Below are positions 7,919 to 17,475 of a stretch of DNA of 64,000 nucleotides, piece by piece. The notes under the pieces were generated by a model that was not told where the DNA came from, did not search any database, and saw only the letters and a program-made list of their open reading frames with translations. A program made the position numbers and the translations under genes. Numbering within the stretch: position 1 is the first letter of the stretch; every line of letters begins with the position of its first letter. The stretch covers positions 1,984,001-2,048,000 of the forward strand of contig NZ_CP156060.1 in NCBI RefSeq assembly GCF_039778605.1, written 5' to 3'. The DNA comes from Flavobacterium sp. WV_118_3. GTDB lineage: Bacteria > Bacteroidota > Bacteroidia > Flavobacteriales > Flavobacteriaceae.

Positions 7919-8116
7919 TTATTCTTTTAAGAAAATAAAATATACTGCTAAACAAACAGCTATAATTGAAATTAGATATCCTACCCAAATATTCCTATTT
8001 TGATATTCTGGTACAATTTGGTCTGTAAATTTCCCATTAAATCCTTTTAAAATCCAGAATAAAAATCCGCCAATCCAAATTGAGGTTAGCTTCGCTGCGA
8101 AAGGTTCTTTTGCCAT
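7919..8116 (-). CDS. Small membrane protein (65 aa) of RHS module 1
   Basis: 65 residues with two hydrophobic segments (about 12-25 and 45-62) around a short polar loop. It begins MAKEPFAAKLTSIWIGG. A truncated paralogue lies at 4926-5066. The duplication next to different RHS tails suggests that the gene travels with the modules rather than serving one specific toxin. I do not recognise a family. It could be an immunity or accessory membrane protein; this is inference. Confidence 0.7.
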   Translation of the reverse strand: MAKEPFAAKLTSIWIGGFLFWILKGFNGKFTDQIVPEYQNRNIWVGYLISIIAVCLAVYFIFLKE

Positions 8117-8140
8117 ACTTCAAATATAAAAAAAAGAAAA

Positions 8141-8202
8141 GGATGGACACGTTATGTTGCGCCCATCCTGTATTCCGAATGCCGTTGGAAACGGATTAAT
8201 GA
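8141..8202. repeat. Module-spacer repeat, copy C4
   Basis: GGATGGACACG...GCGCCCATCC, then CCGAATGCCGTTGGAAACGG and ATTAATGA. It is a diverged member of the same spacer family as copies C2 and C3, between the YwqK-like lipoprotein gene and the small membrane-protein gene. Confidence 0.7.
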
Positions 8203-8216
8203 TTTTGATTTTCAAC

Positions 8217-8756
8217 CTATTTTTCAATAGTTTTAATTAACTTTCCTTTCTCAAAAAAATCAATTTTTAGAGTATCCATTCCTTTGAGATGTATTTGTTT
8301 ACCTTCTTTTAATCCGTTTTCATAATTTGATTTCATTTCGATTCCATCTTCTTTACTGTAAAAATAACTAATACCTTCCTTTTTACCGTTGTGATAATTA
8401 TCAGAAAAGTTCAGTTTACCATCTTCATAAAAAACTGACATATTCCCGCTTGGAATACCATTTTTATAGTAACCTACACTATAAACACTCCCCGTTAAAT
8501 AATAACTAGTTGTAACTCCATCTAATTTTCCATTGTTGTAATTAGAAACCTTAACTAAAATATTATCATTATTAAAAAACTTCCAAATCCCCGTTTTTTC
8601 ACCATTTATTAGTCTACCTATTTCGTATCCGTCATTTGTTAATATTTTCTCGTCATTATTATTTTTGTTTTTCACACAAGAAATCAATATAGTTCCAAGC
8701 ATTAAAAACAATGAAAATAATTTTAAATAATTAAGGTTTGATTTGATTGATTCCAT
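8217..8756 (-). CDS. YwqK/MORN-repeat lipoprotein, likely immunity protein of RHS module 1
   Basis: 179 residues with a lipoprotein signal (hydrophobic stretch, lipobox LISC near residue 27). The mature part is built of MORN-like hairpins: GEKTGIWKFFNN, NGKLDGVTTSYY, NGIPSGNMSVFYEDG, NGKKEGISYFY and NGLKEGKQIH. This is the pattern of YwqK-family proteins, which are annotated as antitoxin or immunity partners of polymorphic toxins. Its start overlaps the end of the full-length RHS gene by 26 bp, so translation is coupled. The context supports protection against the RHS tail encoded just upstream. Confidence 0.82.
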   Translation of the reverse strand: MESIKSNLNYLKLFSLFLMLGTILISCVKNKNNNDEKILTNDGYEIGRLINGEKTGIWKFFNNDNILVKVSNYNNGKLDGVTTSYYLTGSVYSVGYYKNGIPSGNMSVFYEDGKLNFSDNYHNGKKEGISYFYSKEDGIEMKSNYENGLKEGKQIHLKGMDTLKIDFFEKGKLIKTIEK

Positions 8757-11700
8757 TATTAACTTCTGTTTTTACATTTTGCCAAAATTGTTTCATACTA
8801 TCTATTGCACTATTTACCAAATAGCCTGCATCTTTCTTAATGTCAGTTCCAGTTTGACTCTTATAAGCTGCATTCGCTGCTTCAGGAATTACACCCATTT
8901 TTGGAATTGCATCTGCAAAGCCATAGCCTGTTGCCCATTTTATCAAAGCTGGTATTGCTCCTAAAGCTGCTACTTTAGGTCCATCCTTTATGTATTTTTC
9001 ACCAACTTCTTTCATTCCCTCAACACTAACAAGTTTATTGTCAAAGCCCGTTTCATTTGCCCTATCTTGCATCTTATCAAAAACAACAGGCTCTTTTGCA
9101 ATCTCAGTAAAAACCGTTTTAACTTTATTTATGTACTCATCAGCTTTACCTTCCCATTCTTTTTTCGTCATTTCAGTAGATTGCTGATTTGTCTGGAATA
9201 ATTTTTTCCCTTTTTCATCGAAAAAGACATTAAATTTATCATTTGTTTGTTTTACCAACTCTAACTTACCCGAAGCATTTAACTTCCAATGGTCTAAAGG
9301 ACCTCTACCGTCTGGGTCAATTTTGCTAACTGGATTATTTTCAACGTAATTGTAAGGACTCCATTTTTGAAACTTTTCCGCCAGCGGGTCAATATTAATC
9401 CATCTACCAATCGCGGCATCATAATTACGCGCACCATAATCATAAACATTAAGCCCCAGCTCATCTTGCAGCTCTTTCCCGTTGTACTTATATTTATACG
9501 GATTTACAACCGGTTTACCACTTTGTTGTTCTAAATACGGGACATTATAACCCGGTGATCCATCAAATGGTAACACAAAAGTATATAACTCCGTATTATA
9601 GGCCGTATGTTTTAAACCAAACGGATAATAATGGTTTTCCTCCATTATTTTTAACGTATTGGTTCTTCTGTCCCAGGCCCAACTCGCGCGGATATTTCCT
9701 AAATGATCCGTATAGTTAAACACATAATTAAAATTATAACGACCCAACGTAAAAGCGACACTTACATAGCCTTCGGCATGTGGGAACAGTTTTAAAGTAC
9801 TATTTTCATACTGGAAGCCTAGCTGGTAATCTGTCTGAACCGTAGCTCCTCCGTTAATAACCTTTTTCTGAACTTTAACACCCGTTGCGTTGTAAAGATA
9901 CAGAATTTTATTTCCATCACTAAACAGAATTTCCATCGGCAGGTTTAAATGATTATAAACAATATTCGTGATCTTTTTATTTTCATCTTTGATCATGTTT
10001 CCATTGGCATCGTAGTCATAATCGTCGTAGGTATTGTTATACCCGTTGTCTTTAAAGCCTTCCGGATTGTTTGTCGCATCGTTCACCCGTTTCAGACGGT
10101 TTCCGTTATAGAAATAGGTCAACTCATCAATCGGAATGGAAAAAACCTGATTGTCCAGATTTCCGTTACGAAATAAGTTGGTGATATTTCCATTTTTATC
10201 GTATCGTACATATTCATTATAGGAATTCGTAGCCGGATTTCCAGTTTCCGGCCGCTGATAATAACTATATGTCATCCGGTTAATGGCATCATAGGTATAC
10301 CCGTATTTTCTAAGGACGTTATCATTACTGGTTACCCAAAAAGTCTCCGAAATATTCCCGTTATAAAGTGGTAATACATTACCATCCTGACTTTCGGTGG
10401 CACTTACTACCTGTGAATTATCGCTTTCGGTTACCTGATTATAATTGATCTTAAATCCAAACAGGTCGCCTCCGCCTAAAGTAAGTCCCGGATAGGACAA
10501 AGGAGCACTATTATTAATATCCGTTAACCATCCGCGGATGTTATAACGATAGTCTACCTTTTGTAGTCCAATCGCTCCGGTTATATCTTCACCGCCTACG
10601 TTTTTGGACACTAATCGACCTAATTCGTCGTAAGTGTTTTTGGCCAATAGCTGTTCCGTTCCGCCATTAATCTTATGCGTGTGTAACAACAAGCGGTCTT
10701 CTTCCGTATAACTGTAGGTATCGACTATATTCAGTTCCGTCGCGCTACTGTTAAGTTTATGAAACGTTTGGGTATACTGTACCTTTCCACTAAAATCCAG
10801 CTTACTGTCCACTCGGGTATAACCGCCCAAATGGTTAGCGGTATAGGTTCGAATCGGACGGTATTTCGGATCGTATAACGTATAACTTTGTTCGTTTAGC
10901 GTTTCCGATGCCGTAGTTAATACGCGTACCCAACTACCCGTTGATAACCCGGTTACCGAGGTTGCTACGTTTTGCCCTTCAACTAGCGACGGTGGTGTAA
11001 TGCCATTCGGATAGTTATAATTGTCGTAATAACTCACCGTGAGTAATTTCATCCCACTGGTCGGTATCACCAGATTGGTATATCCGATTGCAATATTGTC
11101 GACCATTACCGGGGCGCCAACCTTAGCTCTTGTTTCTGATACCACTGTGGCTGCGGCATTATATTGTGACTGCATACTGGCACGCGTGGTCGAAGTTTGT
11201 AACCAACCCGTATACACTACGCGGCTCAATCCGTCATATTTGGTGATTAGATAACCGGTTTGCGTGCCGCCAAAAGGTGACAAAACCGGTCCGGTGGCAA
11301 CCACACGGTCAATTTTGTCGTAAACAATAAACTCCCATTGTTTGCCCGGTAGTTTCTTTTCGACCATACGGTTACGGGCATCGTATTTATACTGATAACA
11401 CAAATCATCCAGTTGCGCAGTCGGATTGGTTACCAATGGCGGAATGACATACGTCAGATTTCCATACAAATCGTAAACATAATAGGTGTCATGAGGCTCT
11501 TTAAAATGGGTACGCTTTAAAACTACACGCCCATTTTTATCTTTAAACTCCTCAGTGGTATTGTCGGTTCCCGAAGTCCAGTTTTCGTCTTTAACAATCG
11601 TTTTATACAATTGGTTGATCGCATAATGTCCTTTGTCCTGCAACTGAATTGTATAGACACCGTTGGCATTATCCCAGGTGGTTGCGGCAAAATAGTTTTT

Positions 11701-12180
11701 GACTTCATTGGCACTATTGGTCTGATAGTCCATTTTTATCGTATGATCCGTATCCGAATCGGGTTTTACCTGCCAGTCGAATCCGGGTGCGCCCTGCTTT
11801 AACGGACGTGCCAAAGTCGATAATTCCAATAGCTTTTCACTAAACGGATATTGTCCGCTATATTGTGAATAACTTAGGGTTGCCGACTGTGCTCCGGCCT
11901 GATAACTCATATCGTTAGTTGTGGCGGGATACGGTAAATAGTCTTTTAACTGACGACCTAAATCGTACTCGATATGGGTGATCATATCCTTTCCGGTACC
12001 GGATTGTTTGTTTATATTTTGCTGAACCGGTCGACCTAAACCATCATAGTAGGTCACAGTCGAAGCCGGACGACCACTACCGGTTTCCCGATAGGTCGTT
12101 TTTTTAGTCCAGTTTTGCGAATTCGTTTGTGCCACCATCAAAACCGGCGCACACAATAAAGTGATAAGTATTTTTTTCAT
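8731..12180 (-). CDS. Full-length DUF6443 / RHS repeat-associated core protein with polymorphic C-terminus
   Basis: About 1,149 residues from the ATG at 12180 (MKKILITLLCAPVLMVAQ, a Sec signal); a longer frame to 12240 would overlap the upstream gene. The N-terminal region (GSGRPASTVTYYDGLGRP and onward) is DUF6443. Many YD repeats follow (YDYDANGNM, YDAINRMTYSYY). The RHS core is YNGKELQDELGLNVYDYGA, ending IDPDG. The last 190 or so residues are unique to this copy and form the presumed toxin; I do not recognise an activity. RHS shells enclose the tail until release. It forms an operon with the two genes upstream (10-bp gap) and the YwqK-type lipoprotein downstream. Confidence 0.88.
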   Translation of the reverse strand: MKKILITLLCAPVLMVAQTNSQNWTKKTTYRETGSGRPASTVTYYDGLGRPVQQNINKQSGTGKDMITHIEYDLGRQLKDYLPYPATTNDMSYQAGAQSATLSYSQYSGQYPFSEKLLELSTLARPLKQGAPGFDWQVKPDSDTDHTIKMDYQTNSANEVKNYFAATTWDNANGVYTIQLQDKGHYAINQLYKTIVKDENWTSGTDNTTEEFKDKNGRVVLKRTHFKEPHDTYYVYDLYGNLTYVIPPLVTNPTAQLDDLCYQYKYDARNRMVEKKLPGKQWEFIVYDKIDRVVATGPVLSPFGGTQTGYLITKYDGLSRVVYTGWLQTSTTRASMQSQYNAAATVVSETRAKVGAPVMVDNIAIGYTNLVIPTSGMKLLTVSYYDNYNYPNGITPPSLVEGQNVATSVTGLSTGSWVRVLTTASETLNEQSYTLYDPKYRPIRTYTANHLGGYTRVDSKLDFSGKVQYTQTFHKLNSSATELNIVDTYSYTEEDRLLLHTHKINGGTEQLLAKNTYDELGRLVSKNVGGEDITGAIGLQKVDYRYNIRGWLTDINNSAPLSYPGLTLGGGDLFGFKINYNQVTESDNSQVVSATESQDGNVLPLYNGNISETFWVTSNDNVLRKYGYTYDAINRMTYSYYQRPETGNPATNSYNEYVRYDKNGNITNLFRNGNLDNQVFSIPIDELTYFYNGNRLKRVNDATNNPEGFKDNGYNNTYDDYDYDANGNMIKDENKKITNIVYNHLNLPMEILFSDGNKILYLYNATGVKVQKKVINGGATVQTDYQLGFQYENSTLKLFPHAEGYVSVAFTLGRYNFNYVFNYTDHLGNIRASWAWDRRTNTLKIMEENHYYPFGLKHTAYNTELYTFVLPFDGSPGYNVPYLEQQSGKPVVNPYKYKYNGKELQDELGLNVYDYGARNYDAAIGRWINIDPLAEKFQKWSPYNYVENNPVSKIDPDGRGPLDHWKLNASGKLELVKQTNDKFNVFFDEKGKKLFQTNQQSTEMTKKEWEGKADEYINKVKTVFTEIAKEPVVFDKMQDRANETGFDNKLVSVEGMKEVGEKYIKDGPKVAALGAIPALIKWATGYGFADAIPKMGVIPEAANAAYKSQTGTDIKKDAGYLVNSAIDSMKQFWQNVKTEVNNGINQIKP

Positions 12181-12190
12181 ACGGCTGGTT

Positions 12191-15100
12191 TTAATTGATT
12201 CGATAATTGTTTTCATACGATTCGATAATGTTACCATCATGGTCTTTGATCTGCTTTAAGCGCATGAGCGCATCGTATTCATAATACGTACTACGACAAT
12301 TGCTATCGACCGTACGGCGCAGTAATCTTGTAAACGTATCGTAATAATACCAGGTAACCATTCCTTCCGGATACATCGCACCAAAGCCACATGGTGCTGC
12401 GGTTCCCGGTTCAAAGTCAACCGGAAGGTTTGGCGCTTCAACAGGTACCGAATCCGATCCGGTATAATTGTCGATTTTTGCTTTTACATTGTCATACACA
12501 TCATATTCGTAACGTGTTCTCGGACCATTAACCGTCGTAACATGTGTCATATTCGCTCTGGTATCGTATTGCAGAATCTGAAACCGGTCTTCCAAAGCTC
12601 CGCTTCCTTTTGCAAAACGGATCATCTCCGGTAAAATCAGATTCGAATTATTGTTCCAGCTTTTGTATAAAGTTACTTTGGTAGCCGTTGCCGTTGGAAT
12701 TCCATTCCCCGGTCCACGGAAGGTTTTAACCATAATCGGCTGGGATATTTTATTTAACTCCACCAATTTGTTTAAAGCCGTAGTCTGATCTGGTGTGATA
12801 TTTGGTATCAGACTGGATTGGTCGGCATAGAAATTATGCACAAAGTTTACCATAGTGTCTTCGCTAGTAGTGGTTTTAATTGCCGTAGGCAAACCGGCCA
12901 GCGCTCCATAGCTGTATTCCGTTTTAATTACAACCGGCTTGTATCCGTTTTCAAAGACGGCATCTAAGGTGATTGACATCGGAATCATAAATTCTTTCTG
13001 AGTCTGCGAAACAAGATGTACCTTTTTGGACATAAACTCAAATTTGGCGATGTCCAGATTGTCCGCACCATCGGTCGGATAACCGCAGTTCATATGCGCA
13101 TAACCGCCTATAACGCCCGTAATACCGTTTCCGTAAGGGATATAATCGTATTCATATTGCTGTTCCCTAACCTTATAGAGGGTATTTCCTCTTTTCATAA
13201 TATCCATTTCCGAAAGCAATGTGCCTTCATAGATATATTGCAGGTTACCCCTGTACATGGCGTGTTCGTTTTGGAACGGACTTACGTAAAACGGATGGAT
13301 TTCCTGATAGGTAGAGGATGACTTGTTTACAAACTGCTTCTGCTTTCCACCCAGTTCAAAATTATCACCACCATAACTAACGGTTACATACTCGTATTTC
13401 TGGTCAAAAGCACTGGTAAAGACACTTGACGAGTACAGGGTACGTAGCTTGATCTCTCCGGTATGGCTCATCCATCCGGGGCCAAAAATACCGCCCGGAC
13501 TACAGCATTTGGTCAGATACAGCTCGGTCACATAATCAACATTCTTTTTGAATCCCATAAGTGAAAACGGATCGACATATACGTCCTTTGCCTGCGTGTA
13601 ATAAAATCGCTTGCTAAATGCCGTCTGATCATTCTCTGTAAAATCAGTGGTACGCTTTACCCGCAGTCCACCTTGTTCATCCACCGTCTTAAACCCACGC
13701 GTATGGAAAAAGTAAGCGCTAGCTTCAAACATCACCGGAGCCGAATAATTGTTATACATTTCAACGGTATAGATATGATCCTTGATCACATTTACGGTAA
13801 ACTCACGGCTAAAATTAAAATCGCCCGTTCCGATCTCCTGATTACCATCTGGCATCTGTACCAGAAAGGACTGTACTGTCCCCGTAGTCTGATCCACTAA
13901 TCTAAAAGTAATCCTATCGGTATGTCCCATCTGAGCATCGGCCATTAACTCTACCCGCACTTTTACTTCTTCATCAACAACAGCGGCACTGGTTCCAAAT
14001 GTACCATCAGGATTTGCAATAAAATCACCCAAAGGTATTGCGATGTTTGTTTTGGAAGCAGGAACCCTACCGGGGCTGTTTCGCCAGATTGTCATTGATC
14101 GGTGCTGCCTGTCGTATGCTTTAGCCTTGGGTGTCTCGTATTCAAAAATGGTATATCCTTTGGTCGGATAGGTGATCTTGACCAAACTTCCTTTGGCCAT
14201 ATGCGCGGCACTTGGACTACGGTCAGCCAGATTCGGGTAATAGTTATGGAACAATAAATCTTCGTTCTGCGGCAATGCCGTCGTATTACCGGACTTACCA
14301 TTATAATATCCTATTAAATCCTTTGCCTCACTTCTACGGTTAGGTAGTCCGAGCGGGTCATTATATTCCAGTATATATTCTTCGTTTTTTCGTCCCTGAC
14401 CACTGCCGTAATTACGGTCTTTGTCAAACTCAACTTTTGTTAGAAAGAACCGTTCGGAAGTGGTTTTGGTCTGAGGAAACAGATAAGTAAATTCAGCCTT
14501 GCGCACCATCGTACTACCTTCCTTGATTTCTACATTATCCAATACATATTTGTAATTCCCACCGGAACCGTTACTGCGGTTGAATAGGATTTGTAGATAG
14601 CTGTGCGGACTATAAATCCGTTTCAGCCATTTACCATTCATAGTTACTGTCGCACTGCCAATATAGCTATGCTGCCCTTCGTTTGTCGGTGGTCGTTTGC
14701 ACAATTCACCTTCACGTGTTTCCAGTACTTTTACCGTTACGCTTTCTTCCTGACTTGTCCACACCGAGTGTGTTACCGTATCGGTATCGTACTCAAACAA
14801 GATCACACCATAATCCGGGTGCTGTATCTTATGCAGATAAAATCCGGTATTGGCATAAGGATTGTCACGGTGCGATCCCATAAAGGAGCTTTCGCAGGCA
14901 TTCAGACCACCGAAATAATATTTAATACCATCGGGGGTGGTAATACAGAACTCCTGACTGTTACGGAAGCGTTGGCGCATATCGGACTCGCTACCTACAA
15001 TTTCGACTTTTAGCGGGCTATCCACTTTTGACAGTTTAGGCATAAAATCTGCATCGAGATAAAACGTACCGGAATAACTGCCGAATGAAAAATTCCATAG

Positions 15101-15577
15101 ATCCGGTTTAAAGTCATAATGCTTTCGCGCCCCTACAAATACACCGTTCAGGAAATAAGCGTGTGCTGAACCGTTGACCAACTGATTGGGAATGATCATA
15201 TCTGCTGTCAGACGTTTATCTGCCGTTGTGGATTCATCCGGCGCATCATTGATCGTACGGGAAATAACGCCACCCGCATTCAGTGTCCAGTTGATACCCG
15301 TCCATGTAGCAGTTTGATTGACCTTAACACCTGCCGCCGCATAATTCAGCGTTATTGGTAATTCCAGTTTCCCGACCTTTGCCGTATAGATCGGTATAGT
15401 TGCATTGACCATTCCCGAAAATTCATTGACAGGAATGTCACCGTATTTGGTAAGGGCATATGCCTGTGGCGATGGAGCTGTAACATCAGGCTTCAGGATC
15501 GTTCCGTTACCTTCATCTTGCGCCATAGCTTCGCCGTAAAGCCCTAAAAGCAGTAAAGAGAGTACTATTTTTTTCAT
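12191..15577 (-). CDS. Large SpvB/TcB-like YD-repeat partner protein
   Basis: 1,128 residues with a signal peptide (MKKIVLSLLLLGLYGEAMAQ). The early segment, including VNEFSGMVNATIPIYTAKVG, ITLNYAAAGVKVNQ and WTLNAGGVISR, is the N-terminal pattern common to flavobacterial RHS partners and recalls the SpvB/TcB beta-propeller part. A long beta-rich middle follows, and the last 150 residues contain YD-type repeats (YEYDVYDNVKAK, YYEYDALMRLKQI). It has no RHS core and no toxin tail. It lies 8 bp after the T9SS protein and 10 bp before the RHS gene. It may form part of the shell or surface assembly with the RHS protein; this is inferred from operon structure. Confidence 0.8.
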   Translation of the reverse strand: MKKIVLSLLLLGLYGEAMAQDEGNGTILKPDVTAPSPQAYALTKYGDIPVNEFSGMVNATIPIYTAKVGKLELPITLNYAAAGVKVNQTATWTGINWTLNAGGVISRTINDAPDESTTADKRLTADMIIPNQLVNGSAHAYFLNGVFVGARKHYDFKPDLWNFSFGSYSGTFYLDADFMPKLSKVDSPLKVEIVGSESDMRQRFRNSQEFCITTPDGIKYYFGGLNACESSFMGSHRDNPYANTGFYLHKIQHPDYGVILFEYDTDTVTHSVWTSQEESVTVKVLETREGELCKRPPTNEGQHSYIGSATVTMNGKWLKRIYSPHSYLQILFNRSNGSGGNYKYVLDNVEIKEGSTMVRKAEFTYLFPQTKTTSERFFLTKVEFDKDRNYGSGQGRKNEEYILEYNDPLGLPNRRSEAKDLIGYYNGKSGNTTALPQNEDLLFHNYYPNLADRSPSAAHMAKGSLVKITYPTKGYTIFEYETPKAKAYDRQHRSMTIWRNSPGRVPASKTNIAIPLGDFIANPDGTFGTSAAVVDEEVKVRVELMADAQMGHTDRITFRLVDQTTGTVQSFLVQMPDGNQEIGTGDFNFSREFTVNVIKDHIYTVEMYNNYSAPVMFEASAYFFHTRGFKTVDEQGGLRVKRTTDFTENDQTAFSKRFYYTQAKDVYVDPFSLMGFKKNVDYVTELYLTKCCSPGGIFGPGWMSHTGEIKLRTLYSSSVFTSAFDQKYEYVTVSYGGDNFELGGKQKQFVNKSSSTYQEIHPFYVSPFQNEHAMYRGNLQYIYEGTLLSEMDIMKRGNTLYKVREQQYEYDYIPYGNGITGVIGGYAHMNCGYPTDGADNLDIAKFEFMSKKVHLVSQTQKEFMIPMSITLDAVFENGYKPVVIKTEYSYGALAGLPTAIKTTTSEDTMVNFVHNFYADQSSLIPNITPDQTTALNKLVELNKISQPIMVKTFRGPGNGIPTATATKVTLYKSWNNNSNLILPEMIRFAKGSGALEDRFQILQYDTRANMTHVTTVNGPRTRYEYDVYDNVKAKIDNYTGSDSVPVEAPNLPVDFEPGTAAPCGFGAMYPEGMVTWYYYDTFTRLLRRTVDSNCRSTYYEYDALMRLKQIKDHDGNIIESYENNYRIN

Positions 15578-15585
15578 TTGATTTC

Positions 15586-17193
15586 TTATTTAGGTTGGAT
15601 ACCCTTGATGACTTTTACCGAGTTGTGTTGTACGTTGGTGCGAATCTCTACGATATAGATGCCTTCCGGGTACTGACTTAAATCTACCGGTACGGTGCGA
15701 CTGTCAATAGAAAACTGTTGCAGTTGTCGGCCGGAAAGGTCAAAGACGGAGGCCGTTCCCGTTTGGAAGTCGTAACCCACAATGATGTTCGTGAATTGTT
15801 GTGCCGGGTTTGGAAGAGCTTCGATGGCCGGTTTGTCCAGTTCTTTTTTATAACGGTCTTTAAGCTTTACCACCCAAAAATCGCTACCACCATTTCCGCC
15901 GTTTTTATCGCGTGAAGGTTTCCCTTTCGACGTTCCGGCTAAAAGGTAGCCGCCATCGCGGGTTTCGATCAAGCGGCCTAAGATGTCTTCACCATCACTT
16001 CCTACGGTTTTACTCCATACTTCTTCGCCTTTATCGTTGATTTTTACCGCGATATAGTCGTTGATGTCTTTTTTATCTTTTTTGCCTTCGCCTACTTCGG
16101 TATGTGCGTATCCGCCGATCAGAAAAGTATGATCGTCATTCTCAATAATCGAAGTTAACAGGTCGGTTTTACCATAATTATAGGTTTCCTGCCAGATGGT
16201 TTGTCCGTCGGTGTCCAATCGTACCACCCAAAAGTCGGTTCCTTTACCGTTGGCCTTACTTTTATCGTTCGATGGATTTGAATTGGAACTTCCGCCCAAT
16301 AAATAGCCACCGGTTTTGCATTGGATCAGTGCCGTCAGGTTATCATCACCATCACCGCCTAAGGTACGCTGCCATTCGATGCCGCCCTGTTTGTCGGTTT
16401 TAAGAATCCAGTAATCCCCCGCGCCCATGTTGTCGTTGAGTTTGTTTCCTGAAGCCGGTGAATTCGAATAGCCACCAATGATATAGCCGCCATCCGGGGT
16501 TTGCTCGATCGTTTTTAACTGATCCAGGTTTTTACCTCCATAGGTTTGTTGCCATTCGATTTTGCCTTCGGAAGCGAGTTTAATCACCCAATAATCCAGG
16601 TTGCCAAAATTCGCTTGCGTTTTGTCACCCGATTTTCCCGATGCAGACGAACCGCCTACAATATAACCGCCATCTTTGGTACGACGGATACAAGCCAGTT
16701 GCTCCTGACCGTTTCCGCCAATAGTACGCTGCCATTGTTCGGCACCTTTGGCATCGAGTTTTACAATCCAGAAGTCGTCATGACCTTTGGAGTCGTCTTT
16801 TTTTCCGGCACTTTTCGGGGAATCCGAAATACCAGCCAGAATAAAACCGCCGTCGGTTGTTAATTGTACACTTTGTAGAAAATCCATACCGGATCCACCA
16901 TAGCTTTTTTGCCATTCGGCCGATCCGTGTTCGTCCATTTTCCAAAGCCAGTAATCGAAATTACCGCTTGATACCATTTCTTTGTTTCCGTTTTTGTCGG
17001 ATAGCGAACTGCCTGCTAAAAGAAACCCATAGTCGGGTGTGGGCAGCGCATCTGCTAAGAATTCGGCATGTTTACCGCCATAGGATTTTTCCCATAAGAT
17101 ATCCTGCGCCTGAGATACCATCGGAAAAAGACATGGCAATAGTAGTGCCGAAATCCTGCCTTGTAGTAAGGCACGATTCGTCATTTTTGTCAT
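15586..17193 (-). CDS. T9SS type A sorting-domain protein with WD-like repeats, first gene of the RHS operon
   Basis: About 535 residues from the ATG at 17193 (MTKMTNRALLQ) or 17184. The upstream ATG at 17253 lies in the promoter and is unlikely. After a signal peptide the protein has about seven repeats of the form W-x-K-(S/T)-x-G-G followed by DGG(Y/F)(I/L)(L/V)(A/G)G and DYW(V/I)(V/I)K, forming a beta-propeller. The C-terminus has a type A sorting domain: PNPAQQFTNI, then DLSGRQLQQF and YPEGIYIVEI. The protein is therefore exported by the type IX system and held at the surface or released. It may present or anchor the RHS proteins encoded just after it. Confidence 0.87.
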   Translation of the reverse strand: MTKMTNRALLQGRISALLLPCLFPMVSQAQDILWEKSYGGKHAEFLADALPTPDYGFLLAGSSLSDKNGNKEMVSSGNFDYWLWKMDEHGSAEWQKSYGGSGMDFLQSVQLTTDGGFILAGISDSPKSAGKKDDSKGHDDFWIVKLDAKGAEQWQRTIGGNGQEQLACIRRTKDGGYIVGGSSASGKSGDKTQANFGNLDYWVIKLASEGKIEWQQTYGGKNLDQLKTIEQTPDGGYIIGGYSNSPASGNKLNDNMGAGDYWILKTDKQGGIEWQRTLGGDGDDNLTALIQCKTGGYLLGGSSNSNPSNDKSKANGKGTDFWVVRLDTDGQTIWQETYNYGKTDLLTSIIENDDHTFLIGGYAHTEVGEGKKDKKDINDYIAVKINDKGEEVWSKTVGSDGEDILGRLIETRDGGYLLAGTSKGKPSRDKNGGNGGSDFWVVKLKDRYKKELDKPAIEALPNPAQQFTNIIVGYDFQTGTASVFDLSGRQLQQFSIDSRTVPVDLSQYPEGIYIVEIRTNVQHNSVKVIKGIQPK

Positions 17194-17223
17194 TAAACTA
17201 TTGTCAATTAAGTTAGTGGACTG

Positions 17224-17253
17224 CAAAGCTAACTCTTTATTAGCGCTATTCAA
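17224..17253 (-). promoter_or_regulatory. Flavobacterial promoter of the T9SS-RHS operon
   Basis: On the minus strand, TTG (17253-17251), a 19-bp spacer and TAGCTTTG (17231-17224) match the Bacteroidota consensus TTG-N19-TAnnTTTG exactly. Transcription would begin near 17217, about 25-35 bp before the ATGs at 17193 and 17184, which sets the gene start. Confidence 0.75.
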
Positions 17254-17424
17254 AAAGAAAGAATTGCAATCTGTGAAAAATAGAATCTTTATAAATTACA
17301 ATATGTGTATTATGGTATATCATTCAGATTTCGAGACTGCATTTTAAAACAATAAAAGTGTATTATTCGCAATACGAATATAATTTATCCTCTATACAAA
17401 CACTCAACAGTTTTTTTAACACAA

Positions 17425-17457
17425 ACACCTGACAGGTTTTAAAAACCTGTCAGGTGT
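17425..17457. repeat. Palindromic repeat, copy 1 (ACACCTGACAGGTTTT hairpin)
   Basis: Two 16-bp arms, ACACCTGACAGGTTTT and its exact complement, are separated by one base. A second, slightly diverged copy lies at 31367-31399. It sits between the ABC-F gene end and the T9SS gene promoter region, downstream of the ABC-F stop on the minus strand, where it can act as a terminator. The same element is, from memory, common between genes of flavobacteria. Confidence 0.8.
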
Positions 17458-17475
17458 AAAGAAGTAATAACAACA

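Noticed and set aside
5888..8202. CRISPR-like array
   Set aside because: The repeated units are long, diverged, hairpin-forming and separated by whole genes, not by short uniform spacers.
14603..15013. A 136-codon frame antisense to the SpvB/TcB-like gene
   Set aside because: It lies wholly opposite a gene with clear protein features; its composition is that of a shadow frame.
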